In this document: piece after piece, positions 8,310 to 16,106 of the stretch
Position numbering within the stretch: the stretch's first letter is position 1
Layout: every line of letters starts with the position of its first letter
Source: Acidipila sp. EB88
GTDB lineage: Bacteria > Acidobacteriota > Terriglobia > Terriglobales > Acidobacteriaceae
DNA length: 64,000 bases
NCBI RefSeq assembly: GCF_003858395.1
Contig: NZ_QWEV01000005.1
Coordinates: 2,294,001-2,358,000 of the forward strand
Direction of reading: 5' to 3'
The notes under the pieces: model-generated
Databases searched by the model: none
What the model was told of the DNA's origin: nothing
What the model saw: the letters and a program-made list of their open reading frames with translations, nothing else
Translations under genes and position numbers: made by a program

Positions 8310-8843
8310 GTCGTTTTCTTCCGGCGTACCCGTCTGCGAACCCGCAGCCCTGGGCATCGCCTGCGCCGCCAGCACGGCCAGTCCGTCCTCGGAGAGTCGC
8401 ATCCTGCGCCACTCTTCCATGCGCACCGCGCCGATCCGCTCATACACGCGAATCGCCGGCTCGTTCCACGTCAGCACCTGCCAGTCCAGTCGCGCGCACC
8501 CCTGCGCCACCGCGACCGACGCCACCTCGGCCAGCAGCGCCGTCCCTACGCCGCGTCCGCGATGCGTTGCCCGCACATACAGGTCTTCCAGGTACAGAGA
8601 GTGGCCCTGCCACGTGCTGTAAGTCGGATGGTACAGCGCAAAGCCGCACACAACGCCGGCCTCGTCCTCGGCTACCAGGCAGGTAAAGCGCGGATGCTCC
8701 CCCCAGCCATCCCGCAGGAGGTCGGCTTCGCTGATGGCAACAGCCTCGGGCTCGCGCTCGTACACCGCAAGCTCCACAATCATGGCGTGGATCAACGGCG
8801 CATCCGCAGGCACAGCCGCTCGAATCACAATGGACGTAGGCAC
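8250..8843 (-). CDS. GNAT-family N-acetyltransferase, diamine acetyltransferase-like
   Basis: 197 residues. A GNAT fold of the spermidine/spermine (SAT) type: IRAAVPADAPLIHAMIVELAVYERE at the start, then YHPTYSTWQGHSLYLEDLYV and the acetyl-CoA pyrophosphate loop HRGRGVGTALLAEVA, ending with WNEPAIRVYERIGA. The YSTWQG...LEDLYV pattern is typical of diamine acetyltransferases; the substrate is not proven. The catalytic domain ends near residue 165; the last 20 residues are encoded by one copy of the 89-bp duplication, so the tail may be a recent product of that event or simply the ancestral end. It probably heads the GNAT-trmFO-queC-TPR operon. Confidence 0.88.
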   Translation of the reverse strand: MPTSIVIRAAVPADAPLIHAMIVELAVYEREPEAVAISEADLLRDGWGEHPRFTCLVAEDEAGVVCGFALYHPTYSTWQGHSLYLEDLYVRATHRGRGVGTALLAEVASVAVAQGCARLDWQVLTWNEPAIRVYERIGAVRMEEWRRMRLSEDGLAVLAAQAMPRAAGSQTGTPEENDSERSRQQAVIHARGTGGTL

Positions 8844-8867
8844 ACTCTCAGTATAAAGAGAACAAAA

Positions 8868-8900
8868 CCGCCCACGCGGCTGGCGGCCACTCCGTGGCGG
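8868..8900 (-). repeat. REP-like palindromic repeat, copy A (inverted orientation)
   Basis: Read on the minus strand: CCGCCACGGAGTGGCCGCCAG then CCGCGTGGGCGG. It matches the family seen at 19102, 40940, 43667 and 55809, with a few substitutions. It contains two nested palindromes, CCACGGAGTGG and the outer CCGCC/GGCGG. It lies between the GNAT start and the SDR gene. The remainder of 8844-9066 shows no gene that I can support. Confidence 0.7.
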
Positions 8901-9066
8901 CTCACCTCAGAAACGAAAGGAGTCGCAGCGGCTTGTGTTCTGAACAGGCGACACAAATCCCCCACGACTCCAATATCTTCAAAAAACCACCCCATGACCA
9001 ACGAGAGGGCCGCCAGCGCCCGCACCACCGCGTGGCGCGTAGCGCCTTTGCCAGCCCGGCCAGGGC

Positions 9067-9816
9067 CTAGTAGAGACCGCCGCCTACTTTGAGCAGTTCG
9101 CCGGTGACCCACTTCGAGTCATCCGAGGCCAGGAACACGGCTACCGGCGTAATGTCGTCCGGTTGCCCAACGCGCCCGAGCGGCGTCGTCTTGATGGTGC
9201 TTTCCTCGAACTCCGTGCCGGCAATCCCGCTTGCCTGTGTGCCTTCCGTGATCACCAGCCCCGGGTTCAGAGCGTTCACGCGGATCTTCTTCGGTCCGAG
9301 TTCCTTGGCCAGCACGCCGGTGATTGCATCCACCGCGCCCTTGGTGCCCGTGTACACCGCGGAGTTCGGCGGCTTAATGTCGCTCACCACGGAGCCGATG
9401 TTAATAATCGATCCGCCGTTCTCGCCGAAGTGCTTCGCTGCCGCCTGCGACGCCAGCAGCAATCCAAGCACGTTGATGTTGAAGTGCCGGTGAAAGCTGT
9501 CTTCCGTGATCGTCTCGAGCGGCGAGAACGCATACACGCCGGCATTGTTGACCAGGATATTGGCCGGGCCGAACGTCTTCTCGGTCTCCGCAAACACCCG
9601 CTCCACGTCCGCAGCCTTCTCCACATTGCCCTGCACCGCCACCGCCTTGCCACCTTTTTCGGTGATGATCCTGACCACCTTGTCCGCGCCCTCGCGGCTC
9701 GAGGCGTAGTTCACCACCACCGCCGCGCCTTCCGCGGCCAGGCCCACTGCAATGCCTGCGCCAATGCCCTTGGAAGCGCCCGTCACCACGGCTACCTTGC
9801 CCGTTAGCTTGCCCAT
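9067..9816 (-). CDS. SDR-family NAD(P)-dependent oxidoreductase (paralog 1)
   Basis: 249 residues, classical short-chain dehydrogenase length. The cofactor loop TGASKGIGAGIA is at residues 13-24, NNAG near 90, the catalytic Ser in GSIINIGSVVSD, and Tyr-x-x-x-Lys as YTGTKGAVDAI; NPGLV follows. Glycine-rich loop and NYASSREGADK suggest NADP(H), as in 3-oxoacyl-ACP-reductase-like or glucose-1-dehydrogenase-like enzymes; the substrate is not known. The start ATG has a very strong ribosome site (AAGGAGGAGAG). About 82% identical to its neighbour at 10014-10763 by hand alignment, so it is a tandem duplicate. A shared inverted repeat lies upstream. Confidence 0.92.
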   Translation of the reverse strand: MGKLTGKVAVVTGASKGIGAGIAVGLAAEGAAVVVNYASSREGADKVVRIITEKGGKAVAVQGNVEKAADVERVFAETEKTFGPANILVNNAGVYAFSPLETITEDSFHRHFNINVLGLLLASQAAAKHFGENGGSIINIGSVVSDIKPPNSAVYTGTKGAVDAITGVLAKELGPKKIRVNALNPGLVITEGTQASGIAGTEFEESTIKTTPLGRVGQPDDITPVAVFLASDDSKWVTGELLKVGGGLY

Positions 9817-9872
9817 TCTGCTCTCCTCCTTGCTGCCTGGTTTCACTGCCTGCTTAGCTTCGAAAACAGATA

Positions 9873-9902
9873 CGCGAAGCAGGGGAGACGACTCACTTCG
9901 CG
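9873..9902. promoter_or_regulatory. Candidate operator upstream of SDR paralog 1
   Basis: Perfect 7-base inverted repeat CGCGAAG-N16-CTTCGCG, immediately followed on the minus strand by TATCTG, a possible -10. The same element with the same spacing lies upstream of the second SDR gene (10822-10851), although much of the surrounding DNA has diverged. The ArsR-type regulator next door is the obvious candidate binder; this link is inference. Confidence 0.5.
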
Positions 9903-10013
9903 ACGAAGTTTTAACACTCAGAAAAGCTCTAGGCAACAGCACAACGAGCAGACAAAAGACGGGCCGATGGACTCGCCTTTTATCAGGGCGCGACGCGTCT
10001 CGTTCGGCAGATC

Positions 10014-10763
10014 TTAGTAAGCGCCGCCGCCGACCTTGAGCAGGTCGCCCGTGATCCACTTCGAATCGTCCGAGGCAAGAAACACCGCGGCCGGCGTAAT
10101 GTCGTCCGGCAGGCCCACGCGGCCAAGCGGCGTGTTCTTCACGATCTCGCCCTCAAAGTCGCTGCCGATCACGCCGCCGGTCTGCGTGCCCTCCGTGACC
10201 ACCAGCCCCGGGTTCAGCGAGTTCACGCGAATCTTCTTCGGGCCGAGCTCCTTGGCGAGCACAGCCGTGATCGCATCCACCGCGCCCTTGGTGGCCGTGT
10301 AGATCGAGGAGTTTGCTGGGGTCGTGTCGCTGATGATCGAGCCCACGTTGATGATCGAGCCGCCGTTCTCACCAAAATGCTTTGCCGCCGCCTGCGAAGC
10401 CAGCAGCAATCCCAGCACGTTGATGTTGAAGTGGCGGTGGAACTCCGCTTCGGTAATTCCCTCAAGCGGCGAGAACGCGTACACGCCGGCATTGTTCACC
10501 AGGATGTTTGCCGGTCCGAATGCCTTCTCCGTCTCCGCAAACAAGCGCTCCACGTCCCCCAGCTTGTCGACACTGCCCTGGACCGCGATTGCCTTGCCAC
10601 CCTTGTCGGTGATCGCCTTGACGACCTTGTCGGCGCCCTCGCGGCTCGAGGCATAATTCACCACAACCGACGCACCCTCGGCTGCAAATCCCTCGGCAAT
10701 GCCTGCGCCGATACCCTTGGAAGCACCCGTAACCACTGCTACCTTGCCCGTAAGCTTGCCCAT
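10014..10763 (-). CDS. SDR-family NAD(P)-dependent oxidoreductase (paralog 2)
   Basis: 249 residues from the ATG at 10763, with CGAGGAGAAAC as ribosome site. The same fold and active site as paralog 1: TGASKGIGAGIAEG, NNAGVYAF, the Ser in GSIINVGSIISD, and YTATKGAVDAI. Differences concentrate in the substrate-side segment near residues 200-215 (GSDFEGEIVKN here versus GTEFEESTIKT), which could mean altered substrate range. The reading frame is open to 10811, but the ATG at 10763 matches the paralog's start. It follows the ArsR gene by 135 bases on the same strand. Confidence 0.92.
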   Translation of the reverse strand: MGKLTGKVAVVTGASKGIGAGIAEGFAAEGASVVVNYASSREGADKVVKAITDKGGKAIAVQGSVDKLGDVERLFAETEKAFGPANILVNNAGVYAFSPLEGITEAEFHRHFNINVLGLLLASQAAAKHFGENGGSIINVGSIISDTTPANSSIYTATKGAVDAITAVLAKELGPKKIRVNSLNPGLVVTEGTQTGGVIGSDFEGEIVKNTPLGRVGLPDDITPAAVFLASDDSKWITGDLLKVGGGAY

Positions 10764-10821
10764 TGTGTTTCTCCTCGTCCTGCTGCGTTTCTTCAATGCT
10801 TTGACAACCATCGAATAGATA

Positions 10822-10851
10822 CGCGAAGAGTGGCCGAGGATTCACTTCGTG
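10822..10851. promoter_or_regulatory. Candidate operator upstream of SDR paralog 2
   Basis: CGCGAAG-N16-CTTCGTG (read on plus), matching the element at 9873-9902 in 13 of 14 half-site bases and in spacing. On the minus strand CTTCGCGTATCT follows, with TATCTA as a possible -10. It lies between the ArsR gene and SDR paralog 2, consistent with an autonomous regulated promoter. Confidence 0.5.
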
Positions 10852-10898
10852 AGCAGCGAACACAGGTTAGTTCGGCAAGTGCGGCACAGCAGAAGAAC

Positions 10899-11216
10899 TC
10901 AAAGCAAGTCGCGGTGCAGCGTGCCCGTGTACGACTCCACCACGTCGCGGCACAGTTCGTAGCTCACGGAACGGCCTTCGCGCGACTCCGACACCAGCCC
11001 TGCCAGGCGCAGCTCCCGCATGTGGTGCGAGAGCGTCGCCGGGCTGATCTCCAGGCAATCGCGCATGGAAGCACACGGGGTGCACGGCCCAGTCTGGCAG
11101 GCCATCTGTTTCAAAATGGAGTAGCGGCGAGGGTCAGCCAGGGCACGCGCGATCAGCAACATCTGTTTCTCGTCGAGTGTGTTCGCAGGACGCGTGCGCT
11201 CTGGCTCGTCTGCCAT
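10899..11216 (-). CDS. ArsR/SmtB-type winged-helix transcriptional regulator with four-cysteine cluster
   Basis: 105 residues. An HTH_20/ArsR fold: LLIARALADPRRYSILKQM, then the recognition helix SPATLSHHMRELRLAGLVS, and the wing REGRSVSYEL. Between helices 2 and 3 are Cys40, Cys45, Cys48 and Cys54 (C-x4-C-x2-C-x5-C), where many simple ArsR proteins have none or two; this suggests metal, metalloid or thiol-redox sensing. The ATG directly abuts the der stop codon (TAGATG), so it is cotranscribed with der. It precedes the two SDR genes and is the likely regulator of them. Confidence 0.88.
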   Translation of the reverse strand: MADEPERTRPANTLDEKQMLLIARALADPRRYSILKQMACQTGPCTPCASMRDCLEISPATLSHHMRELRLAGLVSESREGRSVSYELCRDVVESYTGTLHRDLL

Positions 11217-12710
11217 CTACTTGTCCTTCTCTTCCGCATTGCGCGCCTTTACCTTGAACCAGATCGGCGAACCCTCAAAGCCGAACGCCTCGCGAATCTG
11301 GTTGGTCAAGAACCGCTGGTACGAAAAGTGCAATTCAACGTCCCGGTTGGTGAACAGGATGAACGTCGGCGGCGCCACGCCGGCCTGCGTCATGTAGAAG
11401 ATCCGCAGCCGCTTGTTCATCGGCACGGTGGCACGCTCAAAGTCCACCTTGTCGAGGAAGCGATTCATCTGCCCGGTGGTAACGCGCTTGCGCCGCTCCG
11501 AGGCCACGCGCTCGATCGTCTCCAGCACCCGCTGCATGCCCTTGCCTTCAGACGCCGAGATAAACACCAGCGGCGCATACTCCAGGTACTTCAGCGTGTC
11601 GCGCACCTGCTGCTCGTATACCTTGCGGTCCGCATGCGGCTTGCCGTCGGTGCGCGCCGTGGTCAGCAGGTCCCACTTGTTCACCACGATGATCACCGAT
11701 CGCCCGGACTCGTGCGCGTAGCCGCCGATCGTCGCGTCCGCGGCCGTCACGCCCTGCTCCGCGTCAATCACCAGCAGCGACACATCGGCCGCCTCGAGGT
11801 GGCGCCGCGCCATGATCACCGAGAGCTTCTCGGCCAGCAAGTTGGTCTTGCCCTTGCGCCGAATCCCCGCGGTGTCGATGATGCGGATCTTTTTGCCGTT
11901 GTGCTCGATCACCTCATCGACCGCGTCGCGCGTCGTCCCGGCGATCGGCGACACAATCGCGCGCTCTTCGCCGGTCAGCGCATTCAGCATGGTGGACTTG
12001 CCCACGTTGGGCCGCCCGATAATCGCCACCCGCGTCTCGCGCTGCTCGTACTCGCCATGCGTACGCTGCAGCTTGGGGATCCCGGCGTCATCTTCCGCGC
12101 CTTCTTCCTCGTCCTCGTCCACAACCGGGAACTCCGGCTCAGGCGCGAGCGGCGCATGCGGCAACACCTTGAACACTTCTTCCAGCAGGTCGCCGATGCC
12201 GTGGCCATGCTCCGACGAGACCGCCGTCAGGTTCGGAATGCCCAGCTGCCGCATGTTCTCGGCCGCCGCATCCTGCTGCTGCGAGTCGATCTTGTTCACC
12301 GCCAGGAACATCGGCTTATTCAGCCGCCGCAGCAACTGCGCCAGGTCCATGTCCGGCGAGGCCAGCTCGGTGCGGCCGTCCACCACCATGATGATCGCCG
12401 ATGCTTCTTCAAAGGCGGTTCGCGCCTGCGTAAAGATCTCGCTCGGGATCAGCGCCTCGTCGTCCGGCACAATGCCGCCCGTGTCGACCAGCCGCGCCAC
12501 ACGCCCGGCCCAGTGCACCTCGCCGTAAATGCGGTCGCGTGTAATGCCCGGCTCATCGCCCACAATCGAGCGGCGTGTGCCCGTAAGGCGGTTAAACAGG
12601 GTGGACTTGCCCACGTTGGGGCGGCCGCAGATCACGATCAGGGGCATGCCCAGGGCTTCGTCGGTGTGGGGCAGCGGATTGGGGCGGCGGTGCTGTTTTT
12701 TTGGACTCAT
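11217..12710 (-). CDS. der: Der (EngA), tandem-domain ribosome-assembly GTPase
   Basis: 497 residues, a little longer than usual owing to an N-terminal extension and an acidic linker. Two GTPase domains are visible: first GRPNVGKSTLFNRLTG with DTGGIVP and NKID, second GRPNVGKSTMLNALTG with DTAGIRRKGK and NKWD. The linker near residues 185-200 is Asp/Glu-rich (DEDEEEGAEDD). A KH-like C-terminal domain follows. Der acts in 50S subunit maturation. Family members usually begin just before the first G1 motif, so an internal ATG at 12647 is an alternative start; 12710 is the longest ATG frame. Confidence 0.96.
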   Translation of the reverse strand: MSPKKQHRRPNPLPHTDEALGMPLIVICGRPNVGKSTLFNRLTGTRRSIVGDEPGITRDRIYGEVHWAGRVARLVDTGGIVPDDEALIPSEIFTQARTAFEEASAIIMVVDGRTELASPDMDLAQLLRRLNKPMFLAVNKIDSQQQDAAAENMRQLGIPNLTAVSSEHGHGIGDLLEEVFKVLPHAPLAPEPEFPVVDEDEEEGAEDDAGIPKLQRTHGEYEQRETRVAIIGRPNVGKSTMLNALTGEERAIVSPIAGTTRDAVDEVIEHNGKKIRIIDTAGIRRKGKTNLLAEKLSVIMARRHLEAADVSLLVIDAEQGVTAADATIGGYAHESGRSVIIVVNKWDLLTTARTDGKPHADRKVYEQQVRDTLKYLEYAPLVFISASEGKGMQRVLETIERVASERRKRVTTGQMNRFLDKVDFERATVPMNKRLRIFYMTQAGVAPPTFILFTNRDVELHFSYQRFLTNQIREAFGFEGSPIWFKVKARNAEEKDK

Positions 12711-12820
12711 GATGTGTGCTTCACGGCGGCCCGCTGCGAATCGCTCGCTGCTGGACTCTCACGCGTGACTCTGGTGCCTCCGGCCCGTGCGCAGTGGAGG
12801 CGAAGAACGGGCAAAGCTCT

Positions 12821-12826
12821 ATTATA
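12821..12826 (-). promoter_or_regulatory. Candidate -10 box for der
   Basis: Minus strand TATAAT, a perfect consensus -10, with the weak -35 GGTTGT 17 bases upstream. It sits about 110 bases before the der ATG in the 143-base gap between the divergent der and helicase genes. The plus strand here reads ATTATA, so helicase transcription may also start nearby. Confidence 0.45.
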
Positions 12827-12853
12827 GGAAGAGTCTGCCCAAAACAACCTATC

Positions 12854-14836
12854 GTGCCTGAAACTCCCACTAAAAAGCTGCCGACCCTGCACAGCTTCTT
12901 CTCGCCCGGCGGCGTTCTGGCGCAGTCCGCGCTCCCCTACGAGTTCCGCCGCGGCCAGCTCGAGCTCGCGCACGCGGTCGAAGAAGCTATCGAGCAGAAG
13001 CGCCACCTCATCGCGGAGGCAGGTACCGGCACCGGCAAAACCCTCGCCTACCTCCTGCCGGCGCTGCGCTCTGGCAAGCGCGTCATCGTCTCCACCGGCA
13101 CCAAGAACCTCCAGGAACAGCTCTTCTTCAAAGACATTCCGTTCCTCGAGTCTCTTCTCGGCCCGCTCAAGACCTGCTACATGAAGGGCCGCGCCAACTA
13201 TCTCTGCCGCCGCAAGCTGTACGCGCTTGAGCACGAGCCCATCCTTAGCGGTCTGCAGGAGATCCAGCAGTTCCACGCCATCCGGCAGTGGGAGAAGACC
13301 ACCGAGACCGGCGACCGCGCCGAGGTCGACGCCCTGCCTGAACAAAGCCCGCTCTGGACCAAGCTCGACGCCCGCTCCGAAACCTGCCTCGGCCAGACCT
13401 GCCCGGACTTCGAACGCTGCTTCATCACGGAAATGCGTCGCAAAGCCTCCGAGAGCGACCTCATCATCGTCAATCACCACCTCTTCTTCGCCGACCTCGC
13501 CATTAAGCAGCAGGTCGCCAACGCGCCCGACGCCGGCATCCTTCCCGAGGCAGACGTGGTGATCTTCGACGAGGCGCACGAACTCGAGGACGTCGCCTCC
13601 GCCTACTTCGGTCTGCAGCTTTCCAATATCCGCTTTGAAGAGCTCGCCCGCGATCTCGACCTGATGCTGCGCGCCAAGCATGCCATCTCGCACGGCCCCA
13701 AGGTCGCCGCCGAGGTCTTGCGCGAGCGCTCCCGCATGTTCTTCGCCGCGCTGCCCATCGGCGGCGAAGGCCGCGCGCAGTTCTCCGACCGCGAAGAGTT
13801 CCTGGAAGAACACGGCGAGCTCTACCTCGGCATGCTCAACGCGCTCAACCTGCTTGAAGGCGAACTCGAACGCATGCGCAACGTCGAGGAAGCCCCGGGC
13901 CTCAAGCGCCGCACCAACGAGCTGCACGACCGCCTCAAGTTCCTCATGGAAGCCGAAGACAAGAACACCGTCTTCTGGCTCGAACGGCGCGGCGGGGGCC
14001 GGGGCAGGGAAGCAAGCTACAACACCTTTCTTCAGGCCACGCCCATCGATGTCTCCGGCCTGCTCGGCTCCGTGCTCTTTGAAGCCTTCCCCACCGTAGT
14101 GCTCGCCTCCGCCACGCTCACGGTGCAGGGCAAGTTCGAGCATCTGCGCACCCGCCTCGGCCTCGAGCACGCGAAGGAGTTGATCGTCCCTTCGCACTTC
14201 CGCTACGCCGAGCAGGCGCTGCTCTACCTGCCGCCCACCATGCCTGACCCGCGTGACCCCGGCTTTACCGACGAGGCCGTGCGCACCATCAAGCGCGTGC
14301 TCGAGGCCACCCAGGGCCGCGCCTTCTGTCTCTTCACGAGCTACGCGCAAATGCGCTCCGTCTACGACCGCCTGCTCGCCGAGGTCGGCTGGCCGCTGCT
14401 GCTGCAGGGCACCGCGCCGCGCAAGGCGCTCATCGAGGAGTTTCGCCAGACCCCCAACGCCGTGCTGTTCGGCACCTCGAGCTTCTGGCAGGGCATCGAC
14501 GTGCAGGGCGAAGCACTGAGTTGCGTCATCATCGACCGGCTGCCCTTCGCCGTGCCGTCCGATCCCGTCGTGCAGGCCCGCACCCGCGCCATCGAGGCCG
14601 CGGGCGGCAAGCCCTTCTTCGACTACCAGATCCCCTCCGCCGTGATCACGCTCAAGCAGGGCTTTGGCCGCCTCATCCGCTCGCTCGATGACCGCGGCGT
14701 GCTGGTTCTGCTCGACCCGCGCATCCGCCGCAAGCAGTACGGCGCCGCCTTCCTCGAGAGCCTCCCTGCCTACCGCATCACCGCCGACATCGCCGAGGTC
14801 GAAAGCTTCTTCGCCACCCCGGCACCCGCGAAGTAG
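12854..14836 (+). CDS. DinG/XPD-like ATP-dependent DNA helicase with iron-sulfur cluster
   Basis: About 660 residues from the GTG at 12854; the frame is open to 12716 but the upstream part is not protein-like and overlaps the promoter region. Superfamily 2 motifs: Walker A AEAGTGTGKTLAYL near residue 55, DEAH box VVIFDEAHELED, and the C-terminal GFGRLIRSLDDRGVLVLLDPR. Four cysteines between motifs I and II, CYMKGRANYLC and CLGQTCPDFERC, fit the 4Fe-4S domain of DinG/YoaA/XPD helicases. It is likely to unwind DNA 5' to 3' during repair or replication stress. It is divergent from der. Confidence 0.92.
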   Translation: MPETPTKKLPTLHSFFSPGGVLAQSALPYEFRRGQLELAHAVEEAIEQKRHLIAEAGTGTGKTLAYLLPALRSGKRVIVSTGTKNLQEQLFFKDIPFLESLLGPLKTCYMKGRANYLCRRKLYALEHEPILSGLQEIQQFHAIRQWEKTTETGDRAEVDALPEQSPLWTKLDARSETCLGQTCPDFERCFITEMRRKASESDLIIVNHHLFFADLAIKQQVANAPDAGILPEADVVIFDEAHELEDVASAYFGLQLSNIRFEELARDLDLMLRAKHAISHGPKVAAEVLRERSRMFFAALPIGGEGRAQFSDREEFLEEHGELYLGMLNALNLLEGELERMRNVEEAPGLKRRTNELHDRLKFLMEAEDKNTVFWLERRGGGRGREASYNTFLQATPIDVSGLLGSVLFEAFPTVVLASATLTVQGKFEHLRTRLGLEHAKELIVPSHFRYAEQALLYLPPTMPDPRDPGFTDEAVRTIKRVLEATQGRAFCLFTSYAQMRSVYDRLLAEVGWPLLLQGTAPRKALIEEFRQTPNAVLFGTSSFWQGIDVQGEALSCVIIDRLPFAVPSDPVVQARTRAIEAAGGKPFFDYQIPSAVITLKQGFGRLIRSLDDRGVLVLLDPRIRRKQYGAAFLESLPAYRITADIAEVESFFATPAPAK

Positions 14837-14953
14837 CAAGCTTCCCGGCACCTGCGTGTGCGCACATCAGCGATCCCGCGGCCGCGGCCTGGCAATTCCT
14901 GCGACCGGCGGCAGTCCGCCCGAATCAGACAGCAGAATCGCGAGGCAACATCT

Positions 14954-15835
14954 ATGACCGAAACTCCGGCAATTCCTTTCACCGCGCACCATTTCGTTGA
15001 GGCAGACGGCGTACGCGTCTTCTACCGCGAATCAGGCCCGGCCGACGCCCCCGTGGTGCTCCTGCTGCACGGCTTTCCTGCGTCGTCCTTCCAGTACCGG
15101 GAACTCATCCCTCGTCTCGCCCATCGCTACCGCGTCATCGCTCCCGACCTGCCCGGTTTCGGCTTCACCGAGGTTCCTGCCGAGCGTGACTACCACTACA
15201 CGTTCAACGCCCTGGCAATGACGATCCACGCATTCACCGAGGCGCTCGGCCTTGCCCGCTATGCCCTGTATGTCTTCGACTACGGCGCCCCCACCGGCTG
15301 GCGACTCGCCCTGATGGCCCCCGAGCGCGTGGCCGCCATCGTCTCGCAGAACGGCAACGCGTACGAAGAAGGACTCGGCGACGCATGGCAGCCGATCCAG
15401 CGCTACTGGCGCGAACCCACGCTCGAGCACCGCAACGCCATCCGCGGCGCGCTCACCGCCGAAGGCATTCGCCGCGAGTACGCCGTCGGCATCCAGCACC
15501 CGGAGCTGATCAAGCCCGAAGGCTACACGCTCGACGCTGCCCTGCTCGCCCGTCCCGGCAACGTCGACATCCAGCTCGACCTCTTCCTCGACTACGCCGA
15601 CAACGTCAGGCGCTACCCGGAGTTCCAGCAGTACTTCCGCAGCGCGCAGCCACCGCTGCTGGCCATCTGGGGCGAGCACGACCCGTACTTCATCCCCGCC
15701 GGCGCCAGAGCTTTCCAGCGCGACCTCCCCGAGGCGACCGTCACCTTCCTCCCCACCGGACACTTCGCACTCGAAACGCACCTCGAAGAGATCGCCGGCG
15801 CGATGCTGGGTTTTCTGGCTCAACACCTGACCTAG
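14954..15835 (+). CDS. Alpha/beta-hydrolase with aspartate nucleophile (epoxide hydrolase/haloalkane dehalogenase-like)
   Basis: 293 residues from the ATG at 14954. Oxyanion motif LLHGFPASSFQYREL near 36-50, strand and loop VIAPDLPGFGFT, and a nucleophile elbow reading YVFDYGAPTGWRLAL: the elbow residue is Asp rather than Ser, as in haloalkane dehalogenases and epoxide hydrolases. GEHDPYF and PTGHFALE supply the acid and histidine. A cap domain lies between about 150 and 225. The substrate is not predictable. The gene stands alone, 117 bases after the helicase. Confidence 0.85.
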   Translation: MTETPAIPFTAHHFVEADGVRVFYRESGPADAPVVLLLHGFPASSFQYRELIPRLAHRYRVIAPDLPGFGFTEVPAERDYHYTFNALAMTIHAFTEALGLARYALYVFDYGAPTGWRLALMAPERVAAIVSQNGNAYEEGLGDAWQPIQRYWREPTLEHRNAIRGALTAEGIRREYAVGIQHPELIKPEGYTLDAALLARPGNVDIQLDLFLDYADNVRRYPEFQQYFRSAQPPLLAIWGEHDPYFIPAGARAFQRDLPEATVTFLPTGHFALETHLEEIAGAMLGFLAQHLT

Positions 15836-16106
15836 AGCTGCACTGCGGCCGCGCAAATGGAAGCTGATGTTCGCAGTTCGCGGCTCGGCCGCCTGCTCCT
15901 CCGCACAGAGGCGCCGCTCCTGCTCAGCCACCACGGGTACAAGCAGTGCCTCTCGATCTGGCAAGCGCAGGCGCGCCTCTTTGAGCGACCCACACACCCG
16001 CTCGAATCCCCACTCTTTTCACCGCGCGTTCATCGGCAACAGCACCGGGCACACCTATGCTCGGGGACGTTTGCACAAGTCCTCACGAGTCGCCCCGGAG
16101 CCCGCC

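Noticed and set aside
8844..9066. Small open frame of 95 residues on the minus strand in the SDR/GNAT gap
   Set aside because: It overlaps REP copy A and the SDR end, and lacks a ribosome site or recognisable sequence.
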